A DNA stretch of 64,000 nt from Microlunatus speluncae (lineage in GTDB: Bacteria; Actinomycetota; Actinomycetes; Propionibacteriales; Propionibacteriaceae), in contig NZ_VKCZ01000008.1 of the NCBI RefSeq assembly GCF_009299835.1, positions 186,001 to 250,000 on the forward strand. The letters are read 5' to 3'. Every line of letters begins with the position of its first letter. Positions within the stretch are counted from its first letter, which is position 1. Positions 43,346 through 51,665 of the stretch are shown in pieces. The notes under the pieces were generated by a model. It saw only the letters and a program-made list of their open reading frames with translations, ran no database searches and was not told the DNA's origin. Position numbers and translations under genes: made by a program.

Positions 43346-44314
43346 TCAGGGGATCAAGATCAGCTTGCCGGTGGTCTTGCGGGCGGCGAGGTCGGCCTGG
43401 GCCTGGGCGGCCTCGGCCAGCGGGTAGGTGCCGCCGATCCGGACCTTCAGCCGGCCGTCGCGGACCCAGCCGAAGAGTTCGGCCGAGCGCTCCAGCAGTT
43501 CGCTCCGGGTGACCGTGTGATCACCGAGCTTGGGCCGGGTCAGGAAGACCGAGCCGGCGTCGTTGAGCCGCTGCGGGTCGACCGCGGGCACGGCGCCGCT
43601 GGAGGCGCCGAACAGCACCAGGATGCCGCGCCGCCGGACGGCGGCCAGCGAGTCGTCGAAGGTGTCCTTGCCGACGCTGTCGTACACGACCGGGAGGCCG
43701 GCGCCGTCGGTCAGCTCGCGGGCCCGCTCGGCGAAGCCGGTGTAGCCGACGATCACCTCGTCCGCTCCCGCCTCCCGGGACAGCTCGGCCTTGTCGCCGG
43801 TGGAGACGGTGGTGATCACCCGGGCGCCTTTGATCTTGGCGATCTGGGTCAGCAGCAGCCCGACGCCGCCGGCGCCGGCGTGCACCAGCACTGTGTCCCC
43901 GGCCTGGATCGGGTACGTCGACGTCGCCAGGTAGTGCGCGGTCAGGCCCTGCAACGGCAGGGCCGCGGCCTGCTCGTCGGACAGTCCGCCGGGCACCGCG
44001 AGCAGCTTGTCGGCCGGACCGACCACCCGGCTGGCGTACGACCTCGGGATGCCGGGCCAGGCGACCCGGTCGCCGATCTTGAACGTGGTCACGTCCGGCC
44101 CGAGGGCGCTGATCACGCCGGCACCCTCGCCGCCCGGCGTGTACGGGAACGGCACCGGGTAGACACCGGTCCGCTGGTAGATCTCGATGAAGTTGACCCC
44201 GACGCCGGTGACATCGATGGCCACCTCGCCCGGACCGGGCTCGGCGTCGGGCAGCTCGACCAGCTCGAGCACCTCAGGCCCGCCGGCCGCACGGTACTGG
44301 ATCGCGTTTCCCAT
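43346..44314 (-). CDS. NADPH:quinone oxidoreductase-like protein
   Basis: The 322-residue medium-chain reductase has the substrate-domain start NAIQYRAAGGPEVLELVELP, FPYTPGGEGAGVI, the nucleotide-binding VLVHAGAGGVGLLLTQIAKI, and C-terminal FGASSGAVPAVDPQRL. There are no zinc-binding Cys pairs, so it is of the quinone-reductase/zeta-crystallin type. GGGGAG lies 5 nt before the ATG at 44314; the stop of the upstream membrane gene (44317) is 3 bp earlier, so the two are coupled. Confidence 0.92.
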   Translation of the reverse strand: MGNAIQYRAAGGPEVLELVELPDAEPGPGEVAIDVTGVGVNFIEIYQRTGVYPVPFPYTPGGEGAGVISALGPDVTTFKIGDRVAWPGIPRSYASRVVGPADKLLAVPGGLSDEQAAALPLQGLTAHYLATSTYPIQAGDTVLVHAGAGGVGLLLTQIAKIKGARVITTVSTGDKAELSREAGADEVIVGYTGFAERARELTDGAGLPVVYDSVGKDTFDDSLAAVRRRGILVLFGASSGAVPAVDPQRLNDAGSVFLTRPKLGDHTVTRSELLERSAELFGWVRDGRLKVRIGGTYPLAEAAQAQADLAARKTTGKLILIP

Positions 44315-44316
44315 GC

Positions 44317-44700
44317 TCACTCCCCTTCCGGGCCGGCCGAGCGGGCCCGGCGAGCGGCGATGAAGGAGCGGATGCCGAAGATCAGATAGAGCACCGTGAC
44401 GACGAGCAGGATGATGCTCTCGATGATCGCGCCGGGCCGCTCGGCGGTGCCGTCGAACAGCTGGCCGATCTTGACCACGTTCATCAGCGAGCCGAGGGCT
44501 CCGATCAGCGCGAACACCAACGCCAGGTGGATCGCGTGCCGGCGCAGCTTCTCCCGCATCGCCAGCACGCCACAGATCCCGATCGCGATCCCGACGAAGG
44601 CGGGGATCAACGCGGTCACGCTCGAGGCGCCGGTCGCGATGAAGGTGATCACTCCGGTCAAGATCAACACGACGGCCACGGCCTGGGTCAGTCTGGTCAC
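44317..44700 (-). CDS. Small four-helix membrane protein
   Basis: The 127-residue product has four hydrophobic segments (QAVAVVLILTGVITFIATGA; LIPAFVGIAIGICGVLAM; IHLALVFALIGALGSLMNVV; AIIESIILLVVTVLYLIFGI) and a basic C-terminus. It is of unknown function, but its form is common in Actinobacteria. It is coupled to the downstream quinone oxidoreductase gene. Confidence 0.72.
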   Translation of the reverse strand: MTRLTQAVAVVLILTGVITFIATGASSVTALIPAFVGIAIGICGVLAMREKLRRHAIHLALVFALIGALGSLMNVVKIGQLFDGTAERPGAIIESIILLVVTVLYLIFGIRSFIAARRARSAGPEGE

Positions 44701-44736
44701 CGGCTCAGACTAGGGCATCCTCACGACGCCGCCGGA

Positions 44737-45690
44737 TCAGAGGGACGGCTCCTCGGCGGTGGCCAGCGTGAGCACGGCCTCTTCGATCGCGTCGTGCTCC
44801 TCCAGCTCCCGTTCGACCCGGCGCAGCCGGACGGCGAGGTCGTGCTCGGCGTCGTCGCCGGTCATGTCGACCGCCGCCACCAGATAAACCCGGGACGGGC
44901 CGACGAACTCCAGGTGCAGATAGGTGACCCGCGCCACCTCGGGATGCGAGAGCAGCTTGCGCAGCGCCACCTGCCGCAGCTCGGGCTGCACCTGTTCGCC
45001 GACCAGGAAGCGCCGGTTCCGGTCGATCAGAAACACCGCCACGACGGCGAGCAGTACTCCGACCAGGATCGAGCCGATCGCGTCCGGCACCGGCGACCCG
45101 GTCAGCTGGTGCAGCGCCACGCTGCCACCGGCGATGATCAAGCCGAGCAGCGCGGCCGCGTCCTCGGCGAACACGGCCCGCAGCGTCGGGTTGGAGGTCT
45201 GCAGGATGAACCGCAGGGTGGAGATCCGCTGCGCCCGCGCGTAGCGCCGGGCCTGCCGGAACGCCTGGGTGAACGAGATCCCCTCGAGCACGAAGGCGAT
45301 GGCCAAGATCACGTACGCGATCGGATAGTTGCCGGCCGGCTCGGGCTCGATCAGCTCGGTGATCCCGTGCATGATCGACACCACCGCACCGGCAGTGAAC
45401 AGGCCGAACGCCGCGAACATCGACCAGACGTAGGCCTCCCGGCCGAACCCCATCGGATGCGCCCGGTCCCGCCGCCGTCCCGACCGCCGGTCGGCGATCA
45501 GCAGGAAGATCTCGTTGCCCGCATCGGCCCACGAGTGCGCCGCCTCGGCCAGCATCGCCGCCGAACCGGTGATCACCGCGGCCGCCGACTTCGCGATCGC
45601 GATCACCAGGTTGGCGACGAACGCGATGATCACCGTGAGCAGGCTCTCGCCGCCCTCCGTCTTCGCCTTACCGCCAGACTCCGCAGTCAC
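44737..45690 (-). CDS. Cation diffusion facilitator family transporter
   Basis: The 317-residue CDF protein has the metal-binding motif AEAAHSWADAGNE in the second membrane helix and another site at AEDAAALLGLIIAGG in helix 5, plus a cytoplasmic C-terminal domain (about 225-317). CDF proteins export Zn2+, Fe2+, Mn2+ or Co2+ by proton antiport. Metal selectivity is not readable here. No metal-responsive regulator is adjacent. Confidence 0.92.
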   Translation of the reverse strand: MTAESGGKAKTEGGESLLTVIIAFVANLVIAIAKSAAAVITGSAAMLAEAAHSWADAGNEIFLLIADRRSGRRRDRAHPMGFGREAYVWSMFAAFGLFTAGAVVSIMHGITELIEPEPAGNYPIAYVILAIAFVLEGISFTQAFRQARRYARAQRISTLRFILQTSNPTLRAVFAEDAAALLGLIIAGGSVALHQLTGSPVPDAIGSILVGVLLAVVAVFLIDRNRRFLVGEQVQPELRQVALRKLLSHPEVARVTYLHLEFVGPSRVYLVAAVDMTGDDAEHDLAVRLRRVERELEEHDAIEEAVLTLATAEEPSL

Positions 45691-45699
45691 CTCCCCAGC

Positions 45700-47865
45700 C
45701 TAGGACGACCGGCCCGCACCGTCGGCCATGACCTTCGCCAGGGTGGCGGCGCGGCGGCTGGTCAGCACTTCCTCCAGCACCATCGGCCGGCCGTCGGGGT
45801 GGCTCAGCGGCATCCGCCAGTTGGGGTGCTCGTCCATCGTGCCCGGCTGGTTCTGCACCCGCCGGTCGCCGACCAGGTCGGGCAGTGCCACCGCCCGCAG
45901 CACCGCCGGGGTCTGACCGAGGAACCGGTGCAGGGCGGCGATCACCGCCTCCTCACCCTCCTCGCCGACCCGTTCCTGGTCGGCGCGCAGCAGGCCGCGT
46001 CCGCGCAGCTCGGCCAGCCAGGATTCGCGCTCGGCCCGGGCGTCGCCCAGTTCCTCGGCCACGGACCGTTCCAGCAACCCGAGCCGGTCTCGCAGCCGGA
46101 CATGGTCGCCGCGCAGGTAGGCCGCGGTCGGCGGCAGGTCGTGGGTGGTGACCGAGGCCAGACAGGCCTGCCGCCAGCGCTCGGCCGGCAGGGGAATGTC
46201 CGCCGCCCAATCCCGCTCGAACCACAGGATCGAGGTGCCGAGGATGCCGCGCTCGCGCAGCACGTCGCGGGCCAGCGGCTCGACCGTGCCGAGGTCCTCG
46301 CCGATCACCACCGCGCCGGCCCGTTCCGCTTCCAGCGCGAGGATGCCGACCAGCGCCTCGTGGTCGTACCGGACGTAGGTGCCTTCCTTCGGCCCGCCGC
46401 CGCTGGGGATCCACCAGAGTCGGTACAGGCCGATCACGTGGTCGACCCGGACCCCGCCGGCGTGCCGCAGCAGCGAGGCCACCATCTCCCGGAACGGCCG
46501 GAAGCCGGTCGCCGCCAGCCGGTCCGGCCGCCACGGCGGCTGGTTCCAGTCCTGCCCGAGCTGGTTGTACGCATCCGGCGGCGCCCCGACGCTGATCCCG
46601 GTGGCGTAGCTGTCGCGGAGCCGCCAGGCGTCCGCCCCGCCCGGGTGGACGCCGACCGCAAGATCGTGGATCACCCCGAACCGCAGGCCGAACCGGCGCG
46701 CGTCGTCCTGCACCCGGGCGAGCTGTTCGTCGCACTGCCACTGCAGCCAACAGGTGAACTCCAGATCGGCTGCATGATCATCGACGAACTGGCGGATCTC
46801 CGCCGAGCGCGGATCGCGGAACGGCTCGGGCCAGCGCCGGGCGTCCGGACCGTACTGTTCGGCCAGCACCGACCAGGTGGCGAAGTCGATCAGGTCCGCG
46901 CCTTCGCGATCAAGGTAGCCGCCGAACGCGAGCTGCCGCCCGGGTGTCCGACCGGCCTCGAAGATGAGCTTGAGGGCTGCTCGTTTCGCTGCCCAAGAAG
47001 CGTTCCGGTCGATCCGGTAGCCGATCCCCGGGGTGTGCAGCACCCGTTCCCGCAGCTTCCGGATGATCTTGCGGTCCTTGCGGCGCAGCGTCGCGTACTC
47101 GGCGATCGCCTCCGGCCGGAGGTAGATCGGGTTGGTGAACCGCCGGCTGGCCGGCAGATAGGGCGACGGCTCCAGCGGCGGCACCGGCTCGGCCGCGTGC
47201 ACCGGGTTGATCAACACGAAGTCGGCGCCGTGATCAAGACCCGACCAGGCCGCGAGATCGGTCAGGTCGGTCAGGTCGCCGACGCCCCAGGACCCGGCCG
47301 AACGCACGCTGTAGAGCTGGGACGCGATCCCCCAACCCGGCCGGGTCTCCAGCCCGCCCGGCCAGCCGAGCCGGTCCGGCGTCACGATCAGCGGCGCCGC
47401 GGCCCGCCGCTCGCCGGCCTCGGCGTGCAGCGTGTGATAGCCGAGCGGCAGGTCGTCGGGCACGGTGAACTCGAGCCGGGTCAGCGACCGGTCGTCGATC
47501 AGGCGGGTCTGCGGCGCTTCGTCGCCCCGCGGCAGGTCGGCGGTCCGGCCGCCGTCCTCGCGCTCGATCCAGACCCGGACCTCCGCACCGGCGTCGGCGT
47601 GCACCGCGACCGTGGTGGACCGGCCCCGGACCAGAGTCAGCGACGCCGGCAGCATCGAGCGCCAGGGCCGCAGCGGCAGCTCGTCCAGCGCCTGCCGGAT
47701 TTGCTCCGGGCCGGTGGCGTCGACGCCCATCGCGGCCAGCACGGCGACCAGGGTCGCCGCGGCGACCTGCACCTGAGCGCCCTTCCAGTCGTAGTAGTCG
47801 GTGGCGATCCGGTACGCCTCCGCCAGTCGGACCAGGTCTGGATCAGGGCTCGCCACGGCCACCAT
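45700..47865 (-). CDS. malQ: 4-alpha-glucanotransferase (amylomaltase)
   Basis: The 721-residue GH77 enzyme has a long N-terminal beta domain as in actinobacterial MalQ. Catalytic parts: GVRVDHVIGLYRLWWIP (nucleophile Asp), VVIGEDLGTVEP (acid/base Glu) and SVTTHDLPPTAAYLRGD (transition-state Asp). It transfers glucan chains during maltodextrin and glycogen metabolism. I chose the ATG at 47865 (MVAVASPDPDLVRLAEAYRI); the frame stays open 42 codons upstream without similarity. Confidence 0.95.
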   Translation of the reverse strand: MVAVASPDPDLVRLAEAYRIATDYYDWKGAQVQVAAATLVAVLAAMGVDATGPEQIRQALDELPLRPWRSMLPASLTLVRGRSTTVAVHADAGAEVRVWIEREDGGRTADLPRGDEAPQTRLIDDRSLTRLEFTVPDDLPLGYHTLHAEAGERRAAAPLIVTPDRLGWPGGLETRPGWGIASQLYSVRSAGSWGVGDLTDLTDLAAWSGLDHGADFVLINPVHAAEPVPPLEPSPYLPASRRFTNPIYLRPEAIAEYATLRRKDRKIIRKLRERVLHTPGIGYRIDRNASWAAKRAALKLIFEAGRTPGRQLAFGGYLDREGADLIDFATWSVLAEQYGPDARRWPEPFRDPRSAEIRQFVDDHAADLEFTCWLQWQCDEQLARVQDDARRFGLRFGVIHDLAVGVHPGGADAWRLRDSYATGISVGAPPDAYNQLGQDWNQPPWRPDRLAATGFRPFREMVASLLRHAGGVRVDHVIGLYRLWWIPSGGGPKEGTYVRYDHEALVGILALEAERAGAVVIGEDLGTVEPLARDVLRERGILGTSILWFERDWAADIPLPAERWRQACLASVTTHDLPPTAAYLRGDHVRLRDRLGLLERSVAEELGDARAERESWLAELRGRGLLRADQERVGEEGEEAVIAALHRFLGQTPAVLRAVALPDLVGDRRVQNQPGTMDEHPNWRMPLSHPDGRPMVLEEVLTSRRAATLAKVMADGAGRSS

Positions 47866-47945
47866 CCTGGCACGGCCGACAGGCCCGGGAGCACAGCCAT
47901 TCACAGGTCGTTGCCAGCGCGGGCTGGGCCGATTGCCAGTGCGCT

Positions 47946-47987
47946 CTCCTCTGCTGGGAAGTCCATTCATCGAACGAAGCAGAGGAG
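47946..47987 (+). promoter_or_regulatory. Leader hairpin occluding the ribosome site of the next gene
   Basis: CTCCTCTGCT (47946-47955) pairs perfectly with AGCAGAGGAG (47978-47987) around a 22-nt loop. The 3' arm includes GAGGAG, the ribosome site of the ATG at 47994. Translation would be off while the stem is closed. No ligand motif is recognised. Confidence 0.5.
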
Positions 47988-47993
47988 CCATTC

Positions 47994-48569
47994 ATGGCGA
48001 GAACGAAGACCACTGTCGCTGCCGCGGTCGTCGGCGGCGCGTTGGCCTTGGGCGCGATCACGGTCGGGGCGACCGTCGCGGCCGCCGACCCGACCCAGAC
48101 CCCGAGCGCCACGCCGTCGGCGGGCACCCCGTCGGCCGGCACCCCGTCCGGCGCGCCGGACGCGCCCCGTCCCGAGGGCCGCGAGCATCGGCACGGCGGT
48201 CCGGGACTGCTGTCGGCGGCGAAACTCGCCGAGAAGCTGGGCCTGCCCGAGGATCGGGTGAGCGAGGCGCTGCAGGCGGTCAAGGACGAGTTGCGCGCGG
48301 ACCGGGAGAAGAAGAATCAGGACGAGCGACCGTCCCGGACCGAGGCCCAGACCGAGCTGGCCCGCCTGCTGGCCGAGAAGCTGGGGATCGAGCAGTCCGC
48401 CGTCGAGAAGGCGTTCAGCGAGCTCCGGGCCGAGGGTCAGGCCGAGGCGCTGACGTCGTTGAAGGAACGGCTGGCCGAGGCCGTACAGGCCGGCACGCTG
48501 ACCCAGGCCGAAGCCGACGCCGTGGTCAAGGCCGCCGAGGCCGGCGTCATCCCGACCGGCCCCCGCTGA
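47994..48569 (+). CDS. Exported helical-repeat protein of unknown function
   Basis: The 191-residue protein has a signal peptide (TTVAAAVVGGALALGAITVG, cleavage near VAAADP), a Thr/Pro/Ser linker (about 35-65) and two similar helical units: LLSAAKLAEKLGLPEDRVSE and LARLLAEKLGIEQSAVEKAF. These repeat units resemble those in small secreted actinobacterial proteins with short helical repeats. No enzymatic motif is seen. It is monocistronic, with a hairpin-occluded ribosome site in front and a terminator behind. Confidence 0.72.
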   Translation: MARTKTTVAAAVVGGALALGAITVGATVAAADPTQTPSATPSAGTPSAGTPSGAPDAPRPEGREHRHGGPGLLSAAKLAEKLGLPEDRVSEALQAVKDELRADREKKNQDERPSRTEAQTELARLLAEKLGIEQSAVEKAFSELRAEGQAEALTSLKERLAEAVQAGTLTQAEADAVVKAAEAGVIPTGPR

Positions 48570-48594
48570 CCGACCCCTCCCCGGTCGGAAAGAG

Positions 48595-48626
48595 CCGCCC
48601 GGCACCCGTCCCGAGGTGCCGGGCGG
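48595..48626 (+). terminator. GC-rich hairpin terminator
   Basis: CCGCCCGGCACC and GGTGCCGGGCGG form a perfect 12-bp stem with an 8-nt loop, 26 bp after the stop of the exported protein gene. It lacks a T-run, as is common for actinobacterial terminators. Confidence 0.75.
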
Positions 48627-48729
48627 TGGCCGTTCCCGGCCGCTCCGAGCGGTGTCCGAACCGGCTTCAAGCGCGCTGACCAGGCTTGTCCGAATGTCGG
48701 GCAGGTCGGTAGTTACAAACCTGTCATTT

Positions 48730-48739
48730 CCATATATGG
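48730..48739. promoter_or_regulatory. Possible NrdR half-site or promoter element before nrdA
   Basis: CCATATATGG is a perfect palindrome about 47 bp before nrdA, in an otherwise GC-rich region. NrdR boxes have an AT-rich core like this (consensus around ACACTATATATAGTGT), usually as two copies about 30 bp apart. Only one is visible, so the assignment is weak. Confidence 0.3.
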
Positions 48740-48785
48740 TGGTTCTCGCGCCAATCAGCCACTACAGGTAGGGAGGGTCCCCAGC

Positions 48786-51575
48786 ATGACCGTGACCAGC
48801 GAGATCCGAGTAGTCAAGCGGGACGGGGCCCTGCAGCAGTACGACGGGTACGAGATCGCCCGCTCGATCGAGGACGCCGCACGCGGCCTCGACGACGCTA
48901 TCAAGCGGGCCACTCAGATCCAGTCCGAGCTGGAGATCACGCTCTTCGACAACATCACCACCGCGCAGCTGGACGAGGCCGTGATCGGCATCGCGCTGCA
49001 GAACGTCAAGGACGATCCGGCGTTCGACACCATCGCCGCGCGGCTGCTGATCAAGACCCTCTACAAGCGCGTGCTGGGCGAGACCCACGACCTGTTCGGT
49101 GACAGTGCGCCGGAGACGATCCAGGCGCTGCACCGGCTGAAGTTCGCCGACTACCTGACCAACGCGATCGAGCGCGGGCTGCTCGACCCGCGGCTGGGCG
49201 GCGAGATGTTCGACCTGGAGCGGCTGGCCGCGGCGCTGGACCCGACCCGGGACGACCTGCTGCGCTACATCGGCGTGCAGACGATGCGCACCCGCTACAT
49301 GATCAGCGACCACGACCGGAACCCGCTCGAGGTGCCGCAGTACTTCTGGATGCGGGTCTCGATGGGCCTCTCGCTCAACGAGGAGGACCCGACCACGGCC
49401 GCTCTCGGCTTCTACGAGGGCATGTCCCGGCTGGAGTATCTGGCCGCCGGTTCCACGCTGGTCAACGCCGGCACCTCGTACGCCCAGCTCTCCAACTGCT
49501 TCGTGATGCAGATGGAGGACGACATCGAGCACATCGCCAAGTCGGTCCGCGACGTGATGTGGCTGACCAAGGGCACCGGCGGCATCGGCCTGTCGGTCTC
49601 CAAGCTGCGCAGCGAGGGCTCCCCGATCCGGTCCAACAACACCACCTCGACCGGCCCGATCCCGTTCATGCACACGATCGACTCCACCCTGCGGGCGGTT
49701 TCCCGCGGCGGCAAGAAGTTCGGCGCACTCTGCTTCTACATGGAGAACTGGCACCTCGACTTCCCGCAGTTCCTCGACCTGCGGCAGAACGCGGGCGACC
49801 CGTACCGCCGCACCCGGACCGCCAACACCGCGGTCTGGATCTCCGACGAGTTCATGAAGCGGGTCCGTAACGACGAGGACTGGTATCTGTTCGACCCGCT
49901 GGAGGTCGACGACCTGACCGAGCTCTACGGCGCCGAGTTCTCCAAGCGTTACGCCGAGTACGTCCGGATGGCCGAGACCGGTGAGATCAAGCGGTTCAAG
50001 AAGATCCGGGCCCGGGAGCAGTTCCAGGCGATCCTGATCTCGCTGCAGACCACTTCGCACCCGTGGCTGACCTGGAAGGACACGATCAACACCCGGGCGC
50101 TGAACAACAACACCGGGACGATCCACCTGTCCAACCTGTGCACCGAGGTCTGCCTGCCGCAGGACCGGGACAACGTCGCGGTCTGCAACCTGGCCTCGAT
50201 CAACCTGTCCAAGCACCTGCGCGGCTCCGGCCCGCAGGCCCGGATCGACTGGGACCGGCTGCGCCAGTCCGCCCGCTCCGCCGTGCGGCAGCTGGACAAC
50301 CTGATCGACATCACCATCTCCTCGGTGCCGGAGTCGGAGAAGTCCAACGCCGACAACCGGGCCATCGGCCTGGGCGTGATGGGCTTCACCGACGTGGTCG
50401 AGCGGATGGGCTTCTCGTACGAGAGCGAGCAGAGCTACGCGCTGGCCGACGAGATCATGGAGTTCGTCAGCTACCACGCGATCGACGAGAGCGCCGACCT
50501 GGCCCGCGAGCGCGGCGCGTACTCCAACTTCCCGGGGTCGCGCTGGTCCCAGGGCATGGTGCCGTTCGACACGATCGACGCGCTGGAGGCCGACCGCGGC
50601 GTGAAGGTCGACGTCGACCGGACCACCCGGCTCGACTGGGACGCGCTGCGCACCAAGGTCAAGGGCGGCATTCGCAACGCCACTCTGATGGCGATTGCCC
50701 CGACCGCCTCGATCGGCCTGGTCGCCGGCACCACCCCGGGCCTGGACCCGCAGTTCTCGCAGATCTTCAGCCGGGCCACCTCCTCGGGCAAGTTCCTCGA
50801 GGTGAACCGCAACCTGGTCAAGGATCTGAAGGAGTACGGCCTGTGGGAGGACGTCCGCGACGACCTGCTGCGGGCTCAGGGTGACGTGTCCAAGATCGAC
50901 ATCGTGCCGGAGGAACTGAAGAAGATCTACCGGACGTCGTTCCAGCTGTCGCCGTACGCGTTCATCAACGTGGCCGCGCGGGCGCAGAAGTGGATCGACC
51001 AGGCGATCAGCCGCAACATCTACCTGGCCAGCCGGGACGTCGGCGAGATGGTCGACCTCTACACGGCCGCGTGGGACAAGGGCGTGAAGACCACCTACTA
51101 CCTGCACATGATGCCGCGGCACACCGCGGAGCAGAGCACGGTGAAGGTGAACAAGGCGGCCGAGTTGCGCGGCGAGTCGGCGAAGGAGTCCGGCGGTGCC
51201 TCGACGGGCCGGCGCGGCTTCGGCTTCGGCCGCTCCGGCAGCGCCCCGACCTCGCCGGCCACCGCCTCCGAGGTGGCCCCCGTGGCATCCGAGCCGGTCG
51301 AAGCGCCCGCACCGCTCACGGTCGAGGCCGAGTCGGTCGGGGTCGAGGGCACGGTCGAGCACCGGCCGACCGCGGCCAATCGGGCCCAGACGGCCCAGGC
51401 CCAGTCGGTCCAGGTCGCCGAGCCGGAGGCCGAGACCGCCGCCGAACCGGTCGCCGAAGTCACCCAGCCCGACCAGCAGGTGGTGCCGGAGGACAGCCAG
51501 GAACTGGAAATCGTCGACGGCGCGTACTGCCCGATCGATCCTCAGGAACGACTCCAGTGCGAGTCCTGCCAGTAG
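48786..51575 (+). CDS. nrdA: Ribonucleoside-diphosphate reductase, large subunit
   Basis: The 929-residue class I R1 has an N-terminal ATP-cone (EIRVVKRDGALQQYDGYEIA). The active-site Cys positions are in YAQLSNCFVMQME, and the NLC-x-E pattern is in LSNLCTEVCLPQD. The substrate-site loop is LTKGTGGIGLSVSKLRSEGS, and the C-terminal redox pair is CESC just before the end. An unusually long Ala/Val/Glu/Pro-rich tether (about 800-905) separates the barrel from the C-terminal Cys pair. It reduces NDPs to dNDPs using a radical supplied by NrdB. nrdB follows 90 bp on. Confidence 0.95.
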   Translation: MTVTSEIRVVKRDGALQQYDGYEIARSIEDAARGLDDAIKRATQIQSELEITLFDNITTAQLDEAVIGIALQNVKDDPAFDTIAARLLIKTLYKRVLGETHDLFGDSAPETIQALHRLKFADYLTNAIERGLLDPRLGGEMFDLERLAAALDPTRDDLLRYIGVQTMRTRYMISDHDRNPLEVPQYFWMRVSMGLSLNEEDPTTAALGFYEGMSRLEYLAAGSTLVNAGTSYAQLSNCFVMQMEDDIEHIAKSVRDVMWLTKGTGGIGLSVSKLRSEGSPIRSNNTTSTGPIPFMHTIDSTLRAVSRGGKKFGALCFYMENWHLDFPQFLDLRQNAGDPYRRTRTANTAVWISDEFMKRVRNDEDWYLFDPLEVDDLTELYGAEFSKRYAEYVRMAETGEIKRFKKIRAREQFQAILISLQTTSHPWLTWKDTINTRALNNNTGTIHLSNLCTEVCLPQDRDNVAVCNLASINLSKHLRGSGPQARIDWDRLRQSARSAVRQLDNLIDITISSVPESEKSNADNRAIGLGVMGFTDVVERMGFSYESEQSYALADEIMEFVSYHAIDESADLARERGAYSNFPGSRWSQGMVPFDTIDALEADRGVKVDVDRTTRLDWDALRTKVKGGIRNATLMAIAPTASIGLVAGTTPGLDPQFSQIFSRATSSGKFLEVNRNLVKDLKEYGLWEDVRDDLLRAQGDVSKIDIVPEELKKIYRTSFQLSPYAFINVAARAQKWIDQAISRNIYLASRDVGEMVDLYTAAWDKGVKTTYYLHMMPRHTAEQSTVKVNKAAELRGESAKESGGASTGRRGFGFGRSGSAPTSPATASEVAPVASEPVEAPAPLTVEAESVGVEGTVEHRPTAANRAQTAQAQSVQVAEPEAETAAEPVAEVTQPDQQVVPEDSQELEIVDGAYCPIDPQERLQCESCQ

Positions 51576-51607
51576 GACGAGTCCGGCCAGTAAGATCGCG
51601 TGCCGAG

Positions 51608-51648
51608 CTGTCAGGGTCTCTCCGCCTGACGCGTTGAGACCCTGACAG
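51608..51648 (+). promoter_or_regulatory. Intercistronic hairpin between nrdA and nrdB
   Basis: CTGTCAGGGTCTC (51608-51620) pairs perfectly with 51636-51648 around a 15-nt loop, 17 bp before the nrdB ATG and its GGAAAGGAAG ribosome site. No T-run follows. It could be an mRNA processing or attenuation site adjusting NrdB relative to NrdA. Confidence 0.6.
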
Positions 51649-51665
51649 AGCGGGAAAGGAAGTCG

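Noticed and set aside
44527..48261. A 1244-codon open frame on the plus strand opposite malQ, CDF transporter and neighbours
   Set aside because: It is antisense to genes with clear catalytic motifs; its translation is rich in Arg, Pro and Gln with no family similarity. High GC leaves such frames open by chance.
48640..48785. Possible cobalamin riboswitch before nrdA
   Set aside because: Only about 145 bp separate the genes, and the conserved B12-box sequence and surrounding helices are not visible. A GCCACTACAGG segment alone is not enough.
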